From the NCBI GenBank assembly GCA_001949185.1, contig BDGG01000003.1:2055298-2119297 (forward strand): a stretch of DNA of 64,000 nucleotides, written 5' to 3'. The notes beneath the pieces were generated by a model. The model saw only the letters and a program-made list of their open reading frames with translations. It did not search any database and was not told the DNA's origin. The DNA comes from Ramazzottius varieornatus (taxonomy: Eukaryota; Tardigrada; Eutardigrada; Parachela; Ramazzottiidae). Shown here in pieces: positions 1-10,135 of the stretch (the first letter of the stretch is position 1; every line of letters starts with the position of its first letter). The position numbers and the translations under genes were made by a program.

Positions 1-32
1 AAGGCATCCAAAGCTGGGACGGCGTCCACGTC

Positions 33-2184
33 ATGCCCGACCGTCTCTCCAGTCTTCCTCGTCGGCCCACAAACATTCCCACGGAATCCGTCGTCCATGA
101 CTTCCAGACCGTCCGACAACGCTACTATCGCCAACGCACTCGGAGGGTCAACAACAAGTCCCGCCATGCACGACGTCTTCCTCGTCTACTGTACAAAGAT
201 GGAGCATACACCCTCATCCCCAAAAACGTGCCCAACTGGATGTCGCGCTTCCTCACGGACTTCTGGAACACTTTGCTGGATATGTCCTGGTCGGCTGTGT
301 TGCTTTTATTTCTGATAGGTTACTTGACGGTGTGGTTCCTGTTCGCTGGAATATTCTACGGCATCTCCTACGCAAATGGAGACTTCAACGTACACTCTAA
401 CTCCACAAAAAGTAGACCGATGTGCGTTGTGCTGGGTGACGATCGAGGACCTTCGCTCTCCGGAATGTTTCTGTTTTCCGTGGAGACACTCAGGACCATT
501 GGCTATGGTACGTGACTTCTAGTGCACTTTTTTGTCGACGCTTTACGTGGGAATATGGTACCGTAGTTTAGATGGGTGATAATCTGAAGTGTCGACAGGG
601 TTCTCTTGCCAGACTGATTGTTCGCTGGGACCAAAGTCCGATCGATTAGATTATGAACCTTCTTTTATCTCAAATGTTTACTCAACTCGACAAACATCAT
701 TTAACCATGATTTATTACAGTAAAATTAACCTTCTTACAAACAATAGATTAATGGGGACGTGAGTAAATAAATTTTACCAGACCGTTTCCCCAATGGCGC
801 AAGCTGCTACCTAGTAACAGCTGAGTACGTGCGCCACTGGAGATGGCGATCTGGCACAGTTCATTTTACCCACGTCCCAATGATATTGTTTTTAACTCAC
901 AGGTTCGCGGTATCCGACGGAGCATTGTGGTGGAACCATCTTTTTTCTCTGCGCCGGCTGCATGGTCAGCGTCCTCCTGGAAAGCGTCCTTGTAGGCCTC
1001 CTCCTCGCCAAGACCCACGTTCCGCAAAAGCGCAGCCAAACCCTGATCTTCAGCAAGTTCGCTACGATCTGCACTCGGGATAATCAGCTGGTCCTCCTGT
1101 TCCGGCTTGCTAACATCAGGACCAGTCTCATGCTTCAAATAGTCCTGAAGGCGTACCTGGTATATGCGAAGAAGACTGACGAAGGCGAGGAGATGCCATT
1201 TCATCAACATGAGATTAACCTGCAGGTCGACCAGAACGGCGACCAAGTCTTTCTGGGATGGCCGGCAACCGTCAAGCATGTTATCGACAGTAGCAGTCCT
1301 TTCTACTACTTGTCGAAGAAGAACCTCAGTCGGGCTGCTTTCGAATTGATCGTTATCCTAGAAGGCATCGTCGAATCCACAGGTACTACCCTACAAGATC
1401 GTTACATCAAGTGGCGCAGTTATCACTGTTAATTGGCGGAAATGTGCGCCACTCAAGAAAGCGACCTTCCACGTTTTATTTGACCGGCTCTCAATTTACT
1501 CAAATATGGTGTCGCTCAACAGGTGCGTCGGTTCAAGCTCGAACTTCCTACGTACCGAACGAGATCCTGTGGGGGAAACGCTTCGACAACATGTACATCT
1601 ATGACGAGCACACCCCCGATGAAGTCTTCGACTTTCGTTACTTCGAGACGACGACACTACAAGCAAAGATGGGTGATCTGTCTGCCTTTGACCGCGATCA
1701 GAAAGCCGAGCTCCTAACCGGTTCGACAGGTCTCGGCACAATATTAAATTCCAGCTCCGAGGACCTCGTCGATGGACCGGGATGTAAGGACGCCGAACCC
1801 TTACTTTCACCCTCCTTAGCGGATGCTCTCGACATTCCTTACGATCTCATGCAAGCGAAAGCCAACTTTGCCAGGGCTGCTTCGCATCGACGGGATAGTA
1901 TTCGGTCGACGCGATTGAGAAGCCGGTCGAGTATGTTGCAGGCTATTATGGAGGTGAGTAACCCGAGTAGCGCGGCGCTGTTGTACCGACCAAGCTTGAA
2001 GGAGAGGAGAAACAGGAACTCGGCCTCCTGTTCGGTAGGTGGAGAGAACGTGAAGCCGGCGGTGACGCTACGGAGGAATGAGACGGTCGGTGGTGCGCTG
2101 GAACATTATAGAAGGTACGACGTGGGCAAGACACCGAATGAATCTTTGGACAGTGTCCTAAGTCAACCATTTTCCATTTTATGA
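33..2184 (+). CDS. Inward-rectifier potassium channel (Kir family)
   Basis: This is a two-transmembrane potassium channel subunit that would form a tetramer in the plasma membrane. Exons are 33-507, 903-1382 and 1523-2184, giving 538 residues from the ATG at 33. The frame is open to the window edge, so the true start may lie upstream. Exon 1 carries the cytoplasmic N-terminus, the first membrane helix (LLLFLIGYLTVWFLFAGIFY) and the pore helix ending TIGYG. The selectivity filter GYG is split by intron 1, and exon 2 continues SRYPTE into the second helix (LLESVLVGLLLAKTHVPQKR) and the cytoplasmic beta-sandwich. Exon 3 begins with the conserved Kir block QARTSY then ILWGKRF, followed by a long low-complexity Ser/Arg-rich tail. 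Both introns carry a copy of the window's palindromic repeat. The subfamily cannot be assigned from sequence alone. Confidence 0.93.
755..879. repeat. Palindromic repeat family A, copy 1 (Kir intron 1)
   Basis: The element opens with GGGACGTGAGTAAAT and closes with ATTTTACCCACGTCCCA. Inside are inverted core arms, ATGGCGCA and TGCGCCACTGGAGA-like, around a short variable spacer. It has the size and layout of a non-autonomous foldback or MITE element and has no coding capacity. Confidence 0.85.
1392..1490. repeat. Palindromic repeat family A, copy 2 (Kir intron 2)
   Basis: The core is AAGATCGTTACATCAAGTGG then CGCAG, spacer, and TGCGCCACTCAAGAAAGCGA. The outer terminal repeats are degraded here. 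It makes up most of the 140-bp intron 2. Confidence 0.75.
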
Positions 2185-2720
2185 TATCGGTAAAGTAGGG
2201 GTGATCGAACACTCAGCTTTTTCTTTCGGTCTTTCTTAATTTGTTCTTATTCCATTATTTTCCTTTTGTAATGATATATGTGAAATGAAAACGATTAGTT
2301 TGATGTTGGACCATGCATGCAGGGTTATGTTTTGGCACTTGAACAGGTTTGTAAAGAAAACGTTTTTAAGGATGCGTGGTAAATTTCGAACGATCACACA
2401 CCTTCACCCTATCTGCTCACTGCTAAATTCGCGTCAATTAAATGCGCCCGTTTGTATAAACTGTGCCCAGGAAGAAGCATCCAACGAACATTACAGAGTC
2501 TGACGCGGGCTTTCGCCTTCCATCTGCTCACTTTATCGATAAGATTGGACAGTTATAGTACAGTGGAAGTTCCAGGGCAACCGCGGAGCTCAGTTTTCAT
2601 GGTCGTGCATGACCGCGAGAACACAGCCGGGCAGGCAGTCAGTCGGTAGTTGAATGCATCCATCTTCGGAGCACGAAACTCGACTTTCGGAATGGGAAGT
2701 TCCCGAAACGTGATACAGCC
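2185..2720. other. Intergenic region between Kir and GPCR 1
   Basis: This 536-bp stretch separates two genes on the same strand. AATAAA-like signals are not clear, and the first 100 bases are T-rich as in a 3' UTR. I see no supported gene or repeat in it. Confidence 0.5.
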
Positions 2721-5700
2721 ATGAAGAAGACATTGCCCACATTCGCTTTCATCAGTCTATTTTTGCATATCCCTTCTACCATCTGTTTCCGTTTCTTTCC
2801 AGCTGAGAACCATGCACAAGCACTGGTGACGAGATCTTTGCAGCGGATAAATTCCCATTTGAACGCCATCTATGGTTCGAACTTCACACTCAGTCTAGCT
2901 GATTTTCCCGATCTTGACCACGGTGCGAAGAACAATTCAAAGTTAGAGAACCTGCCGATAGCCTTACCGTTGAACCTGTCTGCCATTTCGGCCGACAGTG
3001 TCAGGAATCTGCTGCCGGCTGACCTTCTGATGCAGTCTATATTTCTCAGTCTGGCTAGTAGGCCTTCGGCGCCTCAGGACGACGAATGTTGCTTCAGACC
3101 GAAGCCAATCTCTGTGCTAATGAATTTTGGGATTGATGGCAGTGTGCAATGGACGGCCTCAAATGACGACAAGCAAGATGACTGCCGTGAAATTCCAAGT
3201 AAGATCTAGGTCCCTGTTGGACACCACCGTACGAGATGATAAGATACTTTGCGATGTCTAAGTATGGTTTTCCAGATGCAGTCTACGATCCCTTCGGACA
3301 TATCTGCCGACCGGCCTTGTGTCCGACCAACCAGACGGAAGCCGAATACAACGAATGCCTACGCAAGCAAGTCAGGAAGCAGATCGCCATTCCAGTCAAC
3401 GCAACCGAAGCCACCATCTTTGTGGCTTTGGGGCTGGCAGAGGATACCAACTGGCAGTTTTTGGCTAGAGGCGCAGACTATTCTTTCGAGCGAAGGGTGG
3501 AAGAGGTCCTTCGTGAGAACCTTGCCGAAGTTCTCCACCTGCGCCCTGACCGCGTCCGAAACGTTACCGTGCCGGACTTCATTGAACTGTACCATAACCT
3601 ATCCATGGAGCGCGAAAGCTGGGAGGCTCAGTTCCCGGAAAGTGAATACAACAAGAATAGGGAACCAGAAGGTAGCTTTGGTCTACAGCTAGGCAGTGAG
3701 CCTTCGACGTCGCCAAGTCCAACGGAAGTTTCCTTTTTCGGCAAACCTGGCCTGGGCGACAGTCGGGTAGAAGCGTCCTTTGTTCTCGTTCGGCCTATGG
3801 ATGACGAACGTAGCGAGAACGAAACGAGGGACACCATCGTGGAAATGTACGCTAAACTTGTGGACCTGGTGACTGCTGACGATAGCTTCGACTTCCTTGT
3901 TGATAATATCACAGTTGAAGTGTACGCTATCTGGGAACACGATATGCTAGGTACGGCACAAGTTATCTGCCCCATAGTGCGGTCCTTCCCATCTTTAGAA
4001 AATTACCAGCTTTATTGAGTACGAGCTTGCTGCCTGCAGATTTGGATTACGCTAACCGAGACTGGTGCCAGCTGGGTATTATGAAAACATATATCAACGA
4101 AGAGTTTACATTGTTCCTGAACGACACAAATTCCACAAAGTCTACACTCATGGTCAACAGTTCCGGCAGGGTGTACAGCTGCGGCGAATTCAAAGTCCAG
4201 GTAGGCCAGAACCTTCCTACCCCACCATGTACAGTAGCCACACTTCAGGCTTTCAGCATTGGCTCGAAAAAATCTCTTGTTTTAGGTCTTGGTTCGAGAA
4301 GTGAACGAGTCGGTGAAGATGTTCCAGACAGCTCGAGTCTGCCATCGGTCCGTGGTGGGCAACTCCAGCTGCATAATATTCAGCGTGACGGTCAGCAAAG
4401 ACGAAGTGCAGGTTCACGAGAACCAAAGCATGACATACCAGAACCGACTGTACAGCTACCTGGAATATGAGCTTGACTCTACAGGGACGATCTTACTTCG
4501 GTGCGGCGAAGAAAACATTCCAAAGCCGAAGCCGAGAACATCGACCACCATGGGTCTCGACATGGAACCCGAACTTGCCTGGTTCTTTTTCGTTCTGTCC
4601 ATCTTGTCCGTGGTCGCGCTCATTCTGACTTTGATCATCTATTTAACCTTTCGCGAGCTCCAAACACTTCCTGGATGGAACTTGATCAACGTGATGATAG
4701 CCTTAATCTGTGCGCAAACCGCGCAGGTCCTAAGTTCGTGGGCTTCGCAATTGCAAACACTGTGCCACATCGTGGGAATTGCCACGCATTATGGCTATCT
4801 AGTGGGCTTCTTCTTTGCCAATGTGATCGCCATTGACATCTACAGAACATTTGGACGGAAAGGAACCTTCAGACCCGCACAAACCGGTACATAAAGCTCA
4901 ACTTTTTAAATGGGATGTCAGGCAGAGGAACTGATCCAGATTGTTGCCTAAAGTGGCACAGATACTCATTGTGAGTGGCTGGAAGAGTGCGCTACTTGGG
5001 AAAACGATCTGGCTCGATTCATCTGCCCCCTCGATCAAATACGGTGCCTCGTACACACGCGCGAAGGAAAAGTTTAGAGCAATAAAAAGTTTGGATCAGA
5101 CAGGAAAGACGGCAAAGTCAAAATTTAGCCATAGAAAATTGTTAAAAAGTGCATTAGTGTGAATTGCACACGTACGTACGCACTTCCGTTCCGCTGTTTC
5201 GGACTCGTCCGATCCAAACTTTTCATACTGCTCCAAACGTTCCCTTCGTACGTGTACTGGAACTAATAATATACCGGACGTTCCTTCGCGTTCATAGAGT
5301 CGTTTATGTCCAAGCTTCGGAACAACCTCTTGTATTGCCATCTATCAACCGCCACGATCGTTACCGGTGCCATCGTGCTTGACCACCACGAAGTTCCATA
5401 TTGGGAAGTGCATTACAGCGACAGATGCTGGATTGCCGGTCGAAGAGCCAGCCTGGTCTTCTTCGCCCTACCTGTCCTGTTCATTTGCCTCGCCAACGCT
5501 TTCCTGATCTGTCTCACCATCCACCGCGTTCGAATGCATAAGAAAAGCATGCGGGGTGTGAGGGTTACTTCCGGTGGCGGAAGCTCCAAACAGAAGAACC
5601 AGATCACAGCGGAAACTGTTAAGAAGCGGGAAGCAATGTGTTATGTCAAGATAGGCACCGTGTTTGGTTTCACTTGGTTCATCGGGTTGATTTCCGGCTT

Positions 5701-6209
5701 ATTCGGCCATCATTCGCAGGAGAGCCAGTGTATAAATGTTCTTTACAAAACCACCACCTACGGTAAGCTTCGACATTCATTGATTGGGAGGCCGGAAAAC
5801 AATCTCGGGATGATCGCCATCTCGAGCGGCGCAGTTTCCGTTGATCTTGACCGTAACCGTGCGCCACTTGAGAAAACAAGAATTCCGAGTTTGCTGCCGG
5901 CTGCCCAATGGTGCCGCACGGTTCAATATGATGTATCGTGCAGTTTTCTTGGAGTACATCCAACTGTCTTGTAGCATTCGTCATCACAACGTCCTGTCAG
6001 GGTCTCATGATGTTCTTTACCNNNNNNNNNNNNNNNNNNNNNNNNNNNNNNNNNNNNNNNNNNNNNNNNNNAACCGAACGCGCATCAAGAAACTGTGGAA
6101 GAAATGGCACGGAAAAGTGTGTGATATCTGCGACAAGGCAGTGTGTCGCTGTGTGAATAACTCCACCATCTCGACAGTGGCCTCAAGGACAGACAACTTA
6201 TATTCGTAA
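2721..6209 (+). CDS. Class B-type (methuselah/adhesion-like) G-protein-coupled receptor 1
   Basis: This is a seven-transmembrane receptor with a large extracellular part, about 855 residues. Exons: 2721-3198, 3276-3950, 4040-4200, 4286-4886, 5298-5762 and 5975 to the gap at 6022, resuming at 6072-6209. All junctions keep phase up to the gap. A signal peptide (FAFISLFLHIPSTICFRFF) opens an ectodomain of roughly 440 residues with many N-x-S/T sites and paired cysteines. I see no GPS cleavage motif. TM1 is near WFFFVLSILSVVALILTLII, TM2 follows LQTLPGWNLINVMIALI, and TM7 is AFVITTSCQGLMMFF. The tail holds a Cys cluster (CDICDKAVCRC). The ligand is unknown. A related receptor lies tail to tail 245 bp downstream. 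Confidence 0.85.
4911..5030. repeat. Palindromic repeat family A, copy 3 (GPCR 1 intron 4)
   Basis: The element starts TGGGATGTCAGGCAGA and ends GATTCATCTGCCCC. Its core arms are AAAGTGGCACAG and GTGCGCTACTTGGG, followed by AAAACGATCTGG. Several substitutions mark it as an older copy. Confidence 0.8.
5783..5909. repeat. Palindromic repeat family A, copy 4 (GPCR 1 intron 5)
   Basis: The outer arms here are ATTGGGAGGCCGG and GCCGGCTGCCCAAT. The core arms are CTCGAGCGGCGCAG and GTGCGCCACTTGAGAAAA. The different outer arms suggest a subfamily variant. Confidence 0.7.
6022..6071. other. Assembly gap of exactly 50 N
   Basis: Fifty undetermined bases interrupt the last coding exon of GPCR 1, directly after TM7. 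The coding frame before the gap (codon ending at 6021) and after it (AAC at 6072) would not match if 50 bases were the true length. The number is therefore probably a placeholder, or an intron is hidden in the gap. Confidence 0.95.
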
Positions 6210-6453
6210 GATAAATCATTTACGCATCAGCTCAAAGAGCCTCTTGGGGGAACGTTCGCCCTCAAGAGGGGCTTTCCAGAAACTCTTTTGCGGCGCGTGA
6301 CCGATTTGTATCACAATGCGTGAAATCAATTCATTCGAGCTAATCAGTACAAGTAATTACCACGAAAAATTTACATGCGAATGGAATCGAACTGAAGTCT
6401 CTGTCGAAGTGCTTTGGTTACATTAGCCAAATTGTACTGTAGCGTGATGAGCT

Positions 6454-7627
6454 CTACACAGAGTTCGCCGCTTCAGGCACTTCGTGATCGCGTAATGTCA
6501 ACAAGCTCAACGCCGTTCCGAAGGAAAGGTCAGAGGGTGCGCCGTAACTCTGTACTTCACTGTGCCGCCGGCTCCGCTTTTTCGTGGAGGAATACACAGT
6601 AAATACTGCACTGTTGCATGTGAAGAGGAGCGCAATGAAGGTTCCCGCCGCCGACAAAGCTAAAAATCATAATAAATTGATGACCAAATATTTTTGTTAT
6701 GCATACCTAGTATCGATTTGGATATCGGCGGTGAAGTTTACCTCCGACGAACGCCAGCCAGATGGTATTCGAGTCAGGTACCATGGCGGAAATGAATCCC
6801 AAGAACCACGTGGACAAGTAGATGAGAGTTAGTTTTAGATAGAGATGAAGCATAATCATTTCCGGTCTCTTGAACCGCTTTCTTACTCCCGTCTTACAGC
6901 TCAAGAGCATAGTTCGGTGCATGATCCGCCAGCTCTTGTAGAACCAGTACGAGGAGGCACTGAGAAGCCATAAGAAGGGCAGAACTAACCCAACTAACAC
7001 TCCGTCTTGCGCCAGCATCCAGCAGTGAAGCCTTCGCGGGTCCACGTAGGTGAAGCCGTCTTCATCAGCGGTGTGCTTCGTAAAGTATACCAAACTGCAT
7101 AATGCCACGATTAGCGCCGGTATTCCCCACCCATACAAGGAATAGGCAATGACATAGTTCCGCAGGCTACCGTTCCCGTCGGAGATGGAGGGTGCCAAGC
7201 GGGTGTTGACGTCTTGAGAAATATCATAGACTCCCACGCTGATCCAGAAAAACGCGGCGAGCCACACGAAGTGAAGAGATATAGCGAAGAAGTGACATAG
7301 TGCGTCGCTTTCAGCTTGGTCCATCCCGATCAACAGGAACAACTGCCCCATAAAGACAGAACTGAACAAGTTCATCATCACGAACCCAGCAAGGTCTTTC
7401 AGGTCGGAGAACAACGTGAAGGTGATGAATGCAAAGGCGATGAAGACCAGAGAAAGGCTGCTTCCGACGACCACAATGAGTTGTTGTAATATGCCGGCAA
7501 GGTGAGTAGGCGGACCAGGCGACGTCACTACGGAAGGCAAGCCAAATATGGAAGGCGGAGTCGTGGGCGTTGTCCAGGTGGTCAAGCGGCCAGCCACGGT
7601 CGAGTTTAATGTGTCAAAAGTCTCCAT
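6454..7627 (-). CDS. Class B-type (methuselah/adhesion-like) G-protein-coupled receptor 2
   Basis: This is a 363-residue seven-transmembrane receptor encoded by exons 7627-6742 and 6659-6454, joined in phase. The chosen start is the first ATG (METFDTLN). The ectodomain is only about 60 residues, Thr/Pro-rich, with one N-glycosylation site and no obvious signal peptide, GPS or hormone-binding domain. TM1 starts near ILQQLIVVVGSSLSLVFIAF. TM4 contains YSLYGWGIPALIVALCSLVY, a hallmark of this receptor class. TM7 is split by the intron and continues SAAGTFIALLFTCNSAVF. The conserved extracellular cysteines (ALCHFF and LHCWML) are present. It resembles GPCR 1 in its core but lacks the large ectodomain. 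Ligand unknown. Confidence 0.85.
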
Positions 7628-9409
7628 TGGTCTAACAGACTGTTGACCAATGATCAACAATCAATGGAAGAACGGATGAAGAACCCAGGACCTGCATTGG
7701 TTTGCTGTCAGTCTGGGGAAACGAGCGGAAAAACAGTAATGGAAAGATCTTCCTAGTCAATGTCATGAAGTTGCTGGATCGCGAGGAGGAATCTGGATGG
7801 AGTGGGTGCAATGAAAGCTATCGAGAAGATGAGGAGGAGGAAGGGCAGGGAGGAGCGATGTTTTATAAATGAGGGTGCTTATTGATCTTTGGCAGATTCG
7901 GATATATTTCCACGTCTTATCTATCCCATCCATAATTCGTGGAGGATCAACCGTCGCGACGTCATGAACTGGTAAGCAAGCAACCAGAGCATTTTGCTGG
8001 TTGAATGAATCAGTGTGCCACAACGTCCATCAAGTAGTGCTTTTCCGGTTGTGATCATATGTCGTTTCAGGATGATGCGGCAATCGGAAAAGGCATTCGT
8101 ACGATAACATCCGCGGCATTAAGATGCAATCATGTCTCTCCAGATCAACTGCTCAGAAGCTCGTTCTCGTCGTTTCCGCGCTCATCTTTCCGTCGAGTTG
8201 ATCCCATGAAAAGTAAGCTGTTTCTTGCGTAGACTTCTACGGCTTCTTCCCTATGCACCGGAAAGTTCTAACCGACCCTAACGTTATCCTTTTTCCGGAT
8301 ACGAGCGAAGCCACAGTCGTTGGAGGAAGCAGATCCTTCAGAGGATAGGGCGAGGTCGACGATGGATTTGAGGAAGAGGAAACACGTACGTGATCGTTGT
8401 CTTAAAACACTCTTCTCTAATTGTAAGTAGAAAATCACGGACCGAACATCAGCCGTAATTCAGAGCAGAAACAACAATCATCAGTCGAGGCACGCACCCA
8501 GGAAAAGAAGAAACATTGAAAAGAGGTCGTCAAATGGCTGAAGTGCCACTAGGGACTTTATAGCTTAAGCAAAGTTTGCAATTGCGCTTGAAGAGTCGGA
8601 GGAGAGAAGAGTGGTCCCGACTTAATGTCCTCGTTGTGGGTGGTAATTCGCCGTCTAGAGGGACCCTACACCCCAGGACGAACGGCCAAACATCAAACAA
8701 AGTCCAATGTGTCATTAGGCTCTTCAGGGAATCAAAATCGATGGGTTCCTGCGCTGCGAAGTTGCAGGCAAGACGGCGCAGTCACTTAAAACTCAATCTA
8801 GGAAGTCAAACGATGCCTTTGGCCGTGACCACGCACTTCCGGAATCGTGCTCGAAATGTGGCAAAGACCTCAGAAAGCCTTTCTCCATCAATCGTAGCAC
8901 CTTGGACTGAGGGAAGAGAATTCCCAGTCGTTTCGCGCATGACGGAAGCGTCCTGTCGTGAAATCTGAACAACGGCATGACGCATGAATAGGCGCTATTG
9001 TCATACTGTGATGTAATGTGAGATTATACTGTATTATATTACACATATCCGTATACACAGGTCGCTATTGTATCGTTATCACGCACATTTCCCGTTGTGG
9101 TCAGACCGTAATACCAGACTTTTGGGTGGGTTTTGCACAGTGTAACTCGTAATGTGTCTAGTCAGATTATATCGGTACTTTGTCAGTAGGATATGGCGTG
9201 GATACGCGTGATGAACCGAAGCGCCATTGACGGTTAAAATAAGCAAGCATCATATGAATGGCGGAGTTCGCCGGTGCAGAACAAAAGTCCCTTGATGGCC
9301 GTCATGCGGGGTCAAACGGTTCCGTGGGCAATCGACCGTCCTCCAGGACAGATATTTATGTCTCGAAATGTTCCACACAGTGGGTCACCTCTCTGTGGCA
9401 AAGTATACG
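7628..9409. other. Intergenic region, 1.8 kb
   Basis: This stretch lies upstream of GPCR 2. Open frames here (for example 8576-8968) have no recognisable domain and look like chance. Bases 9000-9060 are AT-rich with repeated TATTA/TACAC runs. I see no RNA gene or clear repeat before the family A copy at 9410. Confidence 0.5.
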
Positions 9410-9519
9410 TGGGACGTCACCAAAAATGACTTGAGCAAGATCGTTTCTCAAGTGGCGCACAGTGTCGGCCAGTAACAATGAGAACGTGCGCCACGTTCAA
9501 CTCATTTGCCGACGTCCCA
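9410..9519. repeat. Palindromic repeat family A, copy 5
   Basis: This is one of the best preserved copies. It starts TGGGACGTCACC and ends CATTTGCCGACGTCCCA. The core arms are CTCAAGTGGCGCACAG and ACGTGCGCCACGTT, with GGCCAGTAACAAT in the spacer. The right end overlaps the last codons of the minus-strand frame ending at 9502. Confidence 0.85.
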
Positions 9520-9939
9520 TATGTTGAGCGTTTTCGGTGGACTTATCAATATTGCATTTGAGTTCGAAACAGCTTTCTCCAGTTTGTTGTGTTGGTGAAA
9601 GCTGTTTTTTTCTTCGGAATCGATGGTGGAGTAGATGTCCGCAAGATGCGCTTGAATTGAATTAGCATCTTCTAGATGGAGGGATAGTTTCTCAATTTTC
9701 GATATCAACGAAGTTGCAGGCTTCTTTTTGTTGTGAGTAATGATACGAGTGCGCAAGCTGAGTGCAAGTACGCTGAGAAATCGAAGCACCATAAAACGTC
9801 CGGCCACTGTAGCACTTCCATCGATCTTGCGGCTTAACTGCAGGATACGACTGTGGAAGTCCATTTCCCGCTTTATGATGCCATTAAAGACTGCTTGATT
9901 TGCCTTTTCCTCCCTGTCAAGCCTCCGAGCCTGTGTCAG
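9502..9939 (-). CDS. Unidentified alpha-helical protein (partial model)
   Basis: I do not recognise this protein. An ATG at 9864 opens a 120-codon frame (MDFHSRILQLSRKIDGSATV) rich in charged heptad-like sequence. The same frame is open upstream of that ATG to a TTTACTAG acceptor at about 9940, reading LTQARRLDREEKANQAVF, so the ATG may be internal to an exon running to 9939. Further helical sequence (LEEGRRKFEQAEEKSVKS) lies around 9965-10015 and may be another exon, but no convincing donor joins them. The last residues before the stop (IWDVGK) come from the terminal repeat of family A copy 5, so the 3' end may be rewritten by the insertion or lie in an unseen exon. It diverges from CCDC40. 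Confidence 0.4.
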   Translation of the reverse strand: MTQARRLDREEKANQAVFNGIIKREMDFHSRILQLSRKIDGSATVAGRFMVLRFLSVLALSLRTRIITHNKKKPATSLISKIEKLSLHLEDANSIQAHLADIYSTIDSEEKNSFHQHNKLEKAVSNSNAILISPPKTLNIWDVGK

Positions 9940-10135
9940 CTAGTAAATTATCTAAAGGAGCAATTGCTTTTGACTGATTTTTCTTCTGCTTGCTCGAACT
10001 TGCGACGTCCCTCCTCAAGCTTCCATAATCAAGTCAAAGTTGCTAAGCGGGCCAAGCCTCTGCTAGTAAACAAGAGAAAAGGAGGATACAAGACCAGAAG
10101 TTAAACACTGATGGTCTTGAATTCGAGTGAAAGTG

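Noticed and set aside
8576-8968. 130-codon plus-strand open frame in the gap upstream of GPCR 2
   Set aside because: It starts without convincing context, shows no domain, and its Arg/Ser-rich composition looks like random translation. No splice partners were found.
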